64,000 nucleotides of DNA from an uncultured Flavobacterium sp. GTDB taxonomy: Bacteria; Bacteroidota; Bacteroidia; Flavobacteriales; Flavobacteriaceae. The notes below the pieces were generated by a model. The model was given only the letters and a program-made list of their open reading frames with translations, did not search any database and had not been told where the DNA came from. Shown one piece after another: positions 26,522 through 33,418 of this stretch; position 1 is the first letter of the stretch, and each line of letters opens with the position of its first letter. Where the stretch lies: assembly GCF_946481155.1 (NCBI RefSeq), contig NZ_CAMLMK010000005.1:1-64000 (forward strand), written 5' to 3'. A program made the translations under genes and the position numbers.

Positions 26522-27973
26522 TTACAACTGTATTCTGCTTCGGATATCACTTAGCGAGTATTCCAGCAGCATCTTGCCGTCTCTGAACACTTCCTTAAGT
26601 TCTCCTTTTTGCTCTTCGTCCCAGGAAACCTGATCGATCAGCTTGTATTTTCCGTTTTCCAATTCGATTTTCATAAGGCCTTTTGCAGATTTTTTGGTTC
26701 CGTCATCGGTAATCGGATCCTTGAAAATTTCCCTTCCCTCCCCGTCTACTTCGCCATACGTTGCTTTCATGGCAAAACCGAAAGTATCTCTGGTATTGTA
26801 TTGATAGGTATAGGATCCAATACCTAAAACCACGTTGGTAGAAGCGAAGCCCTTTTCTTTAAGACGCTCGCATATTTGTCGCGCACGTTCCACTGTGATG
26901 CTGTCTCCATAAATTGCCCCGATTTGCGGGGTAAGCTCTTTATATCCTTTTTCGTTAACTGCTCCGCCGAAGACATCCCAAAGCAATTCCACCACTCCTT
27001 TTCTTTCCTGTTCGGTTTTGCCGTTCGCGTTGCCGCAGATAATGTCTACCGGATTTCCGCTGTCTGGTCTTACTACGACTTTCCCATCTCGGTGAGTGAT
27101 TTCCTGTTTTAATCTTGGCATATAATCGGTTAGTACTTTCCACAAATCCCAGGTATCGGAAACGATGGACACAATACCTTTCGGATAAATATCGCAGATC
27201 AGACGACGGAATGTTTCGAATTCGCCTTCCGTGGTTCCCATGCACATTACAGAATGTTCTGTTGCTGCAACCGAACCACCGATAAGCTCTTTATCGGAAT
27301 CGGCGTGGTAATATTCTTCAAGGAAATCGATTGCGGGAATCGTGTCCGTACCGGTAAAACTCAACAAATGTCCGGCTGCCGAAGTAACTGCCGCTTCCAT
27401 ACCCGCCATTCCTCTCATGGAAAAATCATGACCCTGCCAGCTCACAAAATCCGGTATGGACGAGGTGGTTTCCGCATAAGCATTCAACACTTTTCGATAT
27501 TGCTTTGCTATTGTAGCCGAATTACATGGCATCCATACCACCGCAGAAAGCAAGGTTTCAAAATAGTTGGTCAGCCAGAAGAATTCGGGTTTCGTATTGT
27601 ACATCGTGAACATCGGAACCCGCATGGGAACGCTGGCTCCTTCCGGCAGGGCTTTGAAAGTCATAGGAATATAGCCTAAATCATGCAACGCTTCGATATG
27701 TTTACTCCCTACCTGATTTTCTCCAAGATAATTGTTAATTCTGCGGGCATATTTTTTCACTACTTCTTCTTTGGACTTGCCGAAAAAGTGGGTTTCGAAA
27801 TCCTGAATCACATATTTTTTGATGAAATACTGCAAGCCGAAAAACACAACCTCCTCTACGCCTTCAATTCTTGATTTTCTTGGTGTCCAATTCGAGTACA
27901 CCATGGTTGTTCCTTCCGGATACTGTCTTCTGTGGTCAACTTTGTAACCGTCTGTTAATAAAAGTGGGTTCAT
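26522..27973 (-). CDS. nadV: Nicotinamide phosphoribosyltransferase (NAMPT/NadV family)
   Basis: NAMPT joins nicotinamide and PRPP to form NMN. The 483-residue protein aligns well with human NAMPT. The residues equivalent to human Tyr18, Phe193, Arg196, Asp219, His247, Arg311 and Asp313 are Tyr10, Phe184, Arg187, Asp210, His240, Arg302 and Asp304 (HDFSMRG; TGTDT; ATEHS; VRPDSGNP). It is last in the operon, 12 nt after kptA. Because the operon also has a Prs-like gene, it could instead use an ADP-ribose-5-diphosphate donor like phage Namat; sequence alone does not decide. Confidence 0.95.
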   Translation of the reverse strand: MNPLLLTDGYKVDHRRQYPEGTTMVYSNWTPRKSRIEGVEEVVFFGLQYFIKKYVIQDFETHFFGKSKEEVVKKYARRINNYLGENQVGSKHIEALHDLGYIPMTFKALPEGASVPMRVPMFTMYNTKPEFFWLTNYFETLLSAVVWMPCNSATIAKQYRKVLNAYAETTSSIPDFVSWQGHDFSMRGMAGMEAAVTSAAGHLLSFTGTDTIPAIDFLEEYYHADSDKELIGGSVAATEHSVMCMGTTEGEFETFRRLICDIYPKGIVSIVSDTWDLWKVLTDYMPRLKQEITHRDGKVVVRPDSGNPVDIICGNANGKTEQERKGVVELLWDVFGGAVNEKGYKELTPQIGAIYGDSITVERARQICERLKEKGFASTNVVLGIGSYTYQYNTRDTFGFAMKATYGEVDGEGREIFKDPITDDGTKKSAKGLMKIELENGKYKLIDQVSWDEEQKGELKEVFRDGKMLLEYSLSDIRSRIQL

Positions 27974-27985
27974 TTTATTATTTTT

Positions 27986-28528
27986 TTAAAATTTTATATA
28001 GGTTGCGGGCACTTGTTCGGTGAGCCAGACCTGATTTTCGGATAAGAAAAACGTATGACCGTCTTCGTGCATTTTTCGGGCATTGATAGTCAGAATTATT
28101 GGCTTTCCTCTTCTGCTTCCAACTTTCACAGCGGTTTCCAGGTCTTTGCTCAGATGCACCTGCTGCCGGCTCATCTTCTGCAGTCCTTCCTTTTTGATCG
28201 GTTCCAGAAATTTTTCAACGGTTCCGTGATACAGAAACTCTGGCGGGACTTCTTCATTTAGATTTAATTCCACTGCAACGGAATGTCCCTGATTTGCCCT
28301 TATTTTGGTGTTATCGTCATTAAAAGCAAATCGTTTTTTATCACTGTTCTCTACTATGAAATTGAGTTTTTCTAAATCCAGGCCGATTTGATGTTTATTG
28401 GATTGGGAAATAAGCTCACTAACAGTTGCCCAACCATTTTCATCCAACTGCAGGTTAATCGTTTCCGGCGAATGGCGGAGCACCAGACTCAAAAATTTAC
28501 TGATGCTTTTAGCTTCTTGCGTATTCAT
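27986..28528 (-). CDS. kptA: RNA 2'-phosphotransferase Tpt1/KptA
   Basis: KptA transfers an internal RNA 2'-phosphate to NAD, giving ADP-ribose cyclic phosphate and nicotinamide; related bacterial enzymes can also ADP-ribosylate RNA or DNA 5'-phosphates. The ATG at 28528 gives 180 residues (MNTQEAKSISKFLSLVL). The catalytic tetrad fits Arg18-His19 (VLRHSPE), Arg66 (KKRFAFN) and Arg121 (SRQQVHLS); RANQGHS and FLYHGT are family landmarks. It starts 5 nt after NADAR. No tRNA splicing is known here, so RNA repair or ADP-ribose chemistry is the likely role. Confidence 0.95.
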   Translation of the reverse strand: MNTQEAKSISKFLSLVLRHSPETINLQLDENGWATVSELISQSNKHQIGLDLEKLNFIVENSDKKRFAFNDDNTKIRANQGHSVAVELNLNEEVPPEFLYHGTVEKFLEPIKKEGLQKMSRQQVHLSKDLETAVKVGSRRGKPIILTINARKMHEDGHTFFLSENQVWLTEQVPATYIKF

Positions 28529-28533
28529 CTTAA

Positions 28534-29079
28534 TCAATCATTATTTAATGCATCTCTTACTTCCATCAAAGCAAAACCTAAGAGATTCAGTCCGCGCCAC
28601 TGCTCCGGAAGCATTGCGTTTTTGTCGTCTGCTGCCATGCCGATGCCCCAAATGGGATCTACCGGACTTGCTTCCACTAAAACCCGGTTTCCCGTTTGCA
28701 GTAAAAAGGCCTTTAATTCATTGTTCTGGCTGAATTTATGGAAATTCCCTTCTTTCACGATCTGAAACCGGTGTTCCAGCCATAGTTTATCATCATAATC
28801 CTGAACTTCCCTGCCTATTTTCTTGGCTTCGGCCGGAGATTTAACTTGAATGATCCTTTCGAAATTAGCCGTATCCTTAAAAAGAAGCGCTTTTTTGGCC
28901 ATCATCCAATGTTCGGCAGTTTTGTACTCAATTCCGTCAACGGTAAAGGGACTTACCCACCATTGGCTAAAACAGGTTTTTGTGATCGCTCCGTCTTTTG
29001 AAGGCTGATGCCCCCAGAAGAACAGGTATTTTGCGGAACTATTCGGTTCCTGTATTAATTTTTCTATTGTGTATTTCAT
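28534..29079 (-). CDS. NADAR-family ADP-ribosyl glycosidase (YbiA-like)
   Basis: A 181-residue protein of the NADAR/YbiA family (COG3236). Landmarks are FFWGH (20-24), FSQWWVSPF (37-45), the acidic helix EYKTAEHWMMAKKA around Glu56, EASPVDPIWGIG and the C-terminal WRGLNLLGFALMEVR. Recent work shows that NADAR proteins remove ADP-ribose from guanine bases, reversing DarT-like modification; E. coli YbiA is linked to riboflavin-intermediate chemistry. Its start overlaps the prs-like stop codon (ATGA). The operon context favours an ADP-ribose role, an inference. Confidence 0.92.
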   Translation of the reverse strand: MKYTIEKLIQEPNSSAKYLFFWGHQPSKDGAITKTCFSQWWVSPFTVDGIEYKTAEHWMMAKKALLFKDTANFERIIQVKSPAEAKKIGREVQDYDDKLWLEHRFQIVKEGNFHKFSQNNELKAFLLQTGNRVLVEASPVDPIWGIGMAADDKNAMLPEQWRGLNLLGFALMEVRDALNND

Positions 29080-29906
29080 AACATAATTTTTATCTGTTCC
29101 ACATAGTCATTATCAATATCCTTGAACGAATCCGTGGTAAATATTTTATCGAAGATGTTCCCAAGGTCGTCAAAGCCTTTGTTGAAAATTCCGTGACTGA
29201 TAGCCAGATATAGTTTTCCGGCATTTTTCTTCTTTAATTCATCAGCCAAACCGATAAACGTTCCGCCTCCGTCGCAGATGTCATCTACAATCAGGCAATC
29301 TCTTCCCTGCAAATCCTCTTCATAAACTTTAAAACCGGAAAGCTTACCTGTTTTCACGTCGCGGCTTTTGCTGCATTCGACTACGTCTAAACCGCCTAAA
29401 TGTTCTGAAACTTTATATATTTTCTTCAGCGCACCGCCGTCAGGGGAAATTAGCTTTATGTTTCCGCCAGTTTTAGCAACTACCTGTGCAATAAACTCAT
29501 GGTTTGGCACTACTTCGCAATTATTCAGCAAGGCCGGAGTTACTTCAGAATGCGGATCAAAAACAGTTACTTTATCGAGTTGCAATCCATTGACGATATC
29601 TGCGTATACCTTTACGGAAAGGGGTTCTCCTTTTATCATCAATCGGTCCTGACGTGCTGCGGGAAAGTACGGAATAAAAGCCTCTATTCTTTTAATATTC
29701 ATTCTTCTTAGCGCATCAACGGCAAGACACAAAAGACCTAAATCATTAAATGATGTGATTCTGTGTGTGATTACTACAGGCTGAGATTGGTCAAATTCAG
29801 GATTTATTTTGATATGGGGCTCGCCTCCTGAAAAAGTAAAACTGTTGAATTGAATTTGGTCTTCAGCGTTAAACGGAGCGAAATTGGCATCTAAATTAAG
29901 TATCAT
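29076..29906 (-). CDS. Short divergent ribose-phosphate pyrophosphokinase (NadV-partner Prs type)
   Basis: Canonical Prs makes PRPP from ribose-5-phosphate and ATP. The start at 29906 (MILNLDANFAPF) gives 276 residues, about 35-40 fewer than housekeeping Prs, with a reduced N-terminal region. Conserved features are FSGGEPHI, PYFPAARQDR, GEPLSVKVYAD, FDPHS, ISPDGGALKKI and the PRPP loop LIVDDICDGGGTF, which has Cys-Asp-Gly-Gly-Gly in place of the usual IDTGG pattern. It may feed PRPP to NAMPT, or phosphorylate ADP-ribose as phage Adps does. It leads the operon, with two operators upstream. Confidence 0.88.
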   Translation of the reverse strand: MILNLDANFAPFNAEDQIQFNSFTFSGGEPHIKINPEFDQSQPVVITHRITSFNDLGLLCLAVDALRRMNIKRIEAFIPYFPAARQDRLMIKGEPLSVKVYADIVNGLQLDKVTVFDPHSEVTPALLNNCEVVPNHEFIAQVVAKTGGNIKLISPDGGALKKIYKVSEHLGGLDVVECSKSRDVKTGKLSGFKVYEEDLQGRDCLIVDDICDGGGTFIGLADELKKKNAGKLYLAISHGIFNKGFDDLGNIFDKIFTTDSFKDIDNDYVEQIKIML

Positions 29907-29917
29907 AACAATAGTAT

Positions 29918-29938
29918 TTTGCGTATTATTTACACAAA
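29918..29938 (-). promoter_or_regulatory. Operator 1 for the NrtR-type regulator, overlapping the operon promoter
   Basis: The palindrome is TTTGTGTA-N5-TACGCAAA on the coding strand. Its first TTTG is the end of the -7 element, so a bound repressor would block polymerase. It lies 12 nt upstream of the prs-like ATG. Confidence 0.75.
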
Positions 29939-29965
29939 TGTAAAAATTAAATCGAAGCAAACAAA
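29935..29965 (-). promoter_or_regulatory. Promoter of the prs-like/NADAR/kptA/nadV operon
   Basis: Reading leftward, TTTG (29962-29965), a 19-nt spacer and TACATTTG (29935-29942) match the Bacteroidota -33/-7 pattern well. Confidence 0.75.
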
Positions 29966-29969
29966 TTAT

Positions 29970-29990
29970 TTTGTGTAAAAATTACGCAAA
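29970..29990 (-). promoter_or_regulatory. Operator 2, over the regulator stop codon
   Basis: TTTGCGTA-N5-TACACAAA on the coding strand, the same palindrome as operator 1. It lies about 52 nt upstream of operator 1 (centre to centre), above the -33 element, and covers the stop codon of the Nudix regulator gene (29982-29984). With operator 1 it could support looping or cooperative binding. Confidence 0.7.
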
Positions 29991-30668
29991 CTTTATGTCG
30001 AAATGAAATCCTTCCTTTTCAAGTGCTTGATATTTAGCTAAATTGAATTTGAAAAGTTTTGCAGGACGTCCTCCTTTTTTAGAAGAGAACTGGTCTGTTT
30101 CTTCCATAATTCCAAAACTGAGCATTTTCTTTCTGAAGTTCCGACGGTCAATCTCTTTCGCCAGAATGGTGCAATAAAGGTTTTCAAGATCAGAAAAAAG
30201 GAACTCTTTAGGCAGCAAATCAAATCCGATGGGTTGATAAGAAAGTTTTGCTTTAAGACGTGAAATGGCAGCACTTAAAATCGATGAGTGATCGAAAGCC
30301 AACTCCGGGACACTGTCAGTCGGAAACCATTTTGCATTTTCAGCATCGCTATCGGCCTTGATTTCTATTCCCGTAGAATCAATCAAAGCAAAATAGGCCA
30401 CGGAAATGACGCGATTCCTGGAATCACGGTGGATATCATCGCCAAAGGTATATAGCTGTTCCATATAGTTGACCGAAACATTCGTTTCTTCCTTCAGCTC
30501 TCTTTTCACGGCATCCGACAAAGACTCGTCCTCACGAACTAAACCGCCCGGCAATGCCCAATAAGGTTTTTGTTTATCAAATTTCTGCTGGATTAACAGC
30601 ACGTATAAGGTGTTTTTTTGATATCCGAAGACAACAGCGTCAACCGCTACTTTAATATTCTGAAGCAT
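29982..30668 (-). CDS. nrtR: NrtR-type Nudix transcriptional regulator
   Basis: A 228-residue regulator from the ATG at 30668 (a TTG lies 6 nt upstream). The N-terminal Nudix domain has the box G42-x5-E48-x7-RELKEETNV, in which the usual Gly is Asn63 but the REXXEE core is intact. The C-terminal winged-helix region ends with KKGGRPAKLFKFN, typical of NrtR. Known NrtR proteins repress NAD genes and sense ADP-ribose, NAD or related ligands. It is divided from the operon it precedes by 75 nt containing two operators, and a third covers its own promoter, suggesting autoregulation. Confidence 0.92.
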   Translation of the reverse strand: MLQNIKVAVDAVVFGYQKNTLYVLLIQQKFDKQKPYWALPGGLVREDESLSDAVKRELKEETNVSVNYMEQLYTFGDDIHRDSRNRVISVAYFALIDSTGIEIKADSDAENAKWFPTDSVPELAFDHSSILSAAISRLKAKLSYQPIGFDLLPKEFLFSDLENLYCTILAKEIDRRNFRKKMLSFGIMEETDQFSSKKGGRPAKLFKFNLAKYQALEKEGFHFDIKFA

Positions 30669-30678
30669 GGGCAATGAT

Positions 30679-30703
30679 TATGCGTAAGTAATACACAAAT
30701 ATA
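30679..30703 (-). promoter_or_regulatory. Operator 3 overlapping the regulator promoter
   Basis: The palindrome TTTGTGTA-N5-TACGCATA (30679-30699) has one symmetry mismatch. It overlaps TATATTTG (30696-30703), the -7 element of the regulator gene, in exactly the geometry seen at operator 1. Confidence 0.75.
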
Positions 30704-30741
30704 TACGTTTGTGATGTCGCTGCATCAGATTCCGCTGTTTT

Positions 30742-32292
30742 TTATTCTTTTATCACCGAAAGTTCTTGCATACCTGAACCTGTAGTGATTTTAAGCAGGT
30801 AGATTCCACTTGGGAAAGTCGAAAAATCTATGGATGGGTTCGTACTTTCTATATCAATATGCTTGATTTCCTTTCCTAAATTGGTATAAACAACAATTGA
30901 AATAATTTTTTCCATTCCTGAAATATGAAGTTTATCGCACACTGGATTCGGGTAGGCTTTTAACCCGTTTAAATTAAGCGAGCTGTTCGCTAAGATTTGT
31001 GTTACCTCAATATTTACCACAAACGAACTGTTACCGTACTGATTTGTGGCAGTAATAGTATACTCTGCGGGCGCAGTGATTTGGGTTGGGATTCCGGAAA
31101 TTTCACCAGTAACCGGGTTTAAATTTAGCCCCGAAGGTAAATCCGGCACCACAGTATATTCGTAAGTTGCTATTTTTCGGATTTTATGATTAGCATAATC
31201 TGCGACATACACCAATTTGTCTGAACTAACAGCTACACCGGTCGGCCCTCTAAAGGATGCAGCACTGGCGAGATCATCGTTTGCTCCCGCGGTTCCGGTT
31301 CCGGCAAAAGTGGTGACTTCCCCTGTTGTGTTTATCTTACGAATTTTGTTATTGCCTTCATCGGTAACGTAAAAATTACTATTTGGAGCAACGGCAATGA
31401 TTGCAGGGTGATAAAAGGATGCGGAAGTTCCAAATCCGTCAGTAGCACCCGAAACTCCGGAACCGGCAAAAGTTGTAACCTGACCCAAAGCATCAATTTT
31501 ACGGATTTTATGATTCCCGTAATCGGCTACGTAAACATTTCCGGAATTATCAACGCAAACGCCTGTAGGTCCGTTGAATCGCGCGATGCTTGTATTCCCG
31601 TCGCTATTTCCTGCTGCAGCCAGTCCTGCATAAGTGGTTACTATCCCGTCCGGCGTGATTTTTCGGATGCGGTGATTGCTGTAATCGGCTACATAGAGAT
31701 TGTCGTTTGCATCGACGGCCATTCCCGCAGGATAATAAAATCTCGCTACGGTTCCTGTTCCGTCCAGAAAACCGGCAGTTCCGGAGCCTGCGAAAGTCGA
31801 CACCATGCCATTTGTATCAATCTTTCTAATTTTATGATTGCTCTGATCACTTATGAAAATATTCCCCTGCGAATCCACTACGGCACCGTCGGGGTATTTA
31901 AAAGTTGCTGCATTTCCGGGTCCGCTTAAGGATCCGATAGCGCCGGTTCCAGCGATCGTGGTTACGGTGCCTTCGGGTGAAATTTTTCTGATTTTATGAT
32001 TGCTGCGGTCTACCACAATACTATTGCCCTGCAGATCCAGCGTAACGACTGTAGGAAAGTAAAAACTGGCTGCAGTCCCAAGTGCATCGGCAGCACCTAT
32101 TATTCCCGTACCCGCAAAAGTAGAAACCACGGGTTGGTTTGGGATAGTTCCTCCATTGTTGTTTGGCAATAAAGGCGCTATCGTTTCATTAACGGTAAAG
32201 ACATTCGGAGTGGCATACGAAATCTGTGGGGCTTGCCCGCAAACCGAAAATAATGTGAGAAAGTAAACGCAAATTGTAAAAAAGGCCTTCAT
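30742..32292 (-). CDS. NHL-repeat protein exported by T9SS
   Basis: A 516-residue secreted protein. It has a signal peptide (MKAFFTICVYFLTLFSVCGQ), then at least six near-identical NHL blades (VVSTFAGTG; NHKIRKI; YVADYGNHKIRKID), forming a likely beta-propeller. An Ig-like segment (LNPVTGEISGIPT) follows, and a T9SS type A sorting domain starting LKAYPNPVCDKLHIS and ending GMQELSVIKE. Such domains send proteins to the surface. The ligand is unknown. The high repeat identity suggests recent blade duplication. Confidence 0.88.
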   Translation of the reverse strand: MKAFFTICVYFLTLFSVCGQAPQISYATPNVFTVNETIAPLLPNNNGGTIPNQPVVSTFAGTGIIGAADALGTAASFYFPTVVTLDLQGNSIVVDRSNHKIRKISPEGTVTTIAGTGAIGSLSGPGNAATFKYPDGAVVDSQGNIFISDQSNHKIRKIDTNGMVSTFAGSGTAGFLDGTGTVARFYYPAGMAVDANDNLYVADYSNHRIRKITPDGIVTTYAGLAAAGNSDGNTSIARFNGPTGVCVDNSGNVYVADYGNHKIRKIDALGQVTTFAGSGVSGATDGFGTSASFYHPAIIAVAPNSNFYVTDEGNNKIRKINTTGEVTTFAGTGTAGANDDLASAASFRGPTGVAVSSDKLVYVADYANHKIRKIATYEYTVVPDLPSGLNLNPVTGEISGIPTQITAPAEYTITATNQYGNSSFVVNIEVTQILANSSLNLNGLKAYPNPVCDKLHISGMEKIISIVVYTNLGKEIKHIDIESTNPSIDFSTFPSGIYLLKITTGSGMQELSVIKE

Positions 32293-32312
32293 TCGTTTTT
32301 TAAATCACTGGG

Positions 32313-32320
32313 CAAAAGTA
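32313..32320 (-). promoter_or_regulatory. Promoter of the NHL-repeat gene
   Basis: Leftward TACTTTTG matches TAnnTTTG about 20 nt before the start codon. Confidence 0.55.
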
Positions 32321-32333
32321 AGTTAAAAAAACG

Positions 32334-32368
32334 AAAGGCGCTCCCGAAATAAATCAAAGAGCGCCTTT
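32334..32368. terminator. Terminator downstream of the lipoprotein gene
   Basis: AAAGGCGCTC and GAGCGCCTTT pair perfectly around a 15-nt loop between the leftward lipoprotein and NHL genes. Confidence 0.8.
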
Positions 32369-32397
32369 CCACCAAAAACAAAAAATATTAACTAATC

Positions 32398-33282
32398 CTA
32401 ACCTAACTTTCTTTTTTCTAAACTGATACGTTCCTTACCGCCTTGTTTCAGATATTGGATAAACCCTCTTCCCTGAAATTCATAAGTCGTTCCCGACGCC
32501 TGATGGTATAATCGTATTCTGTTGTCATTAATAACGGTGAGTACAAAAGATTCATTGTCCCAGAAATCATAATCTAATGTTAAAATTTTCTGATAGGGAT
32601 TTCCTGACACATTATAAACATCATAATACCCGGTAAAATCCCAATAGATCGAATTCACAGGTGTTCCCGATGCATCCTGCGAAGAACGGAACTGGCTGTT
32701 ACTTGACAGGAACTTAATAAAATGCTCATTGTCAAAATCATTTAAGGCGCCGGCATTACTTGTATAGACTTTTTCCCAGGCAGTAAATTCCTGAAGAAAA
32801 TAGGTGATGTTATCGTAAAATAATCGGTCATAATCAAAAGTACTTCGCTGATAACCCGTTAGATAATAGGTTACATTATGATTATAATCCACCATTTTTA
32901 TCCTGTTGCTGCTTAACTGAAATACTTCAAGCTCGTAATAACCATACACATCATGATAAAATTGTATGGTACTTGGTGTAAAATCATAATACCCTACATC
33001 AATTCCGAAGCCGCCTCCCGTCGAACCACTGTAAGCAATATTGTTATTGGCATACAAGGTTCCGTTGACAAAAGAAATCGTAAAGGCCCGGGTCAAAAAA
33101 GGCACATCGCCTGTTCCGGTTGTGGCATCGTAATCGACATACCATAACTCGTAACCGTTCATTACTTCAGGCAATGTCAATCCGTTATCCACATATCCAT
33201 CGTGATAGGGTGGTTCCGCAACACAGGATGCCAGCAGGAAAGGGGCTACCACTGTGGCTATAAGTAATTTTATCGTTTTCAT
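32398..33282 (-). CDS. Lipoprotein of unknown function, aromatic-rich
   Basis: A 294-residue protein with a lipoprotein signal (MKTIKLLIATVVAPFLLASC, Cys20). The body is rich in Tyr, Phe and Asp and has two similar beta-rich segments (YELWYVDYDATTGTGDVPF; TFDYDRLFYDNITYFL), suggesting an internal duplication. Database entries for such flavobacterial proteins sometimes carry an adenylyltransferase name that I see no support for. An inverted repeat TTGGTT/AACCAA lies just upstream. Function unknown. Confidence 0.78.
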   Translation of the reverse strand: MKTIKLLIATVVAPFLLASCVAEPPYHDGYVDNGLTLPEVMNGYELWYVDYDATTGTGDVPFLTRAFTISFVNGTLYANNNIAYSGSTGGGFGIDVGYYDFTPSTIQFYHDVYGYYELEVFQLSSNRIKMVDYNHNVTYYLTGYQRSTFDYDRLFYDNITYFLQEFTAWEKVYTSNAGALNDFDNEHFIKFLSSNSQFRSSQDASGTPVNSIYWDFTGYYDVYNVSGNPYQKILTLDYDFWDNESFVLTVINDNRIRLYHQASGTTYEFQGRGFIQYLKQGGKERISLEKRKLG

Positions 33283-33387
33283 AAGAGTGTCTTTTACTGT
33301 TTGGTTTTAAATAACCAATTAGCGTGCCAATTTTGGTTCCGATTCCGCAAAGAACAACTGTGGTTTTTCACTTTCATCAATTTTGAG

Positions 33388-33395
33388 TACTTTTG
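33388..33395 (+). promoter_or_regulatory. Promoter of gpsA
   Basis: TACTTTTG matches TAnnTTTG 23 nt upstream of the ATG at 33419. It lies just after an in-frame TTG and so favours the ATG. Confidence 0.55.
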
Positions 33396-33418
33396 GAGTT
33401 ACAAATTTGAAAAATACG

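Noticed and set aside
26522..30703. Prophage or genomic island carrying the NAD operon.
   Set aside because: No integrase, tRNA, attachment repeat or phage structural gene is near, and housekeeping genes flank it closely.
32398..33282. Nicotinic acid mononucleotide adenylyltransferase name sometimes given to such proteins.
   Set aside because: There is a lipobox and no nucleotidyltransferase HxGH motif; the genuine nadD is at 25910-26491.
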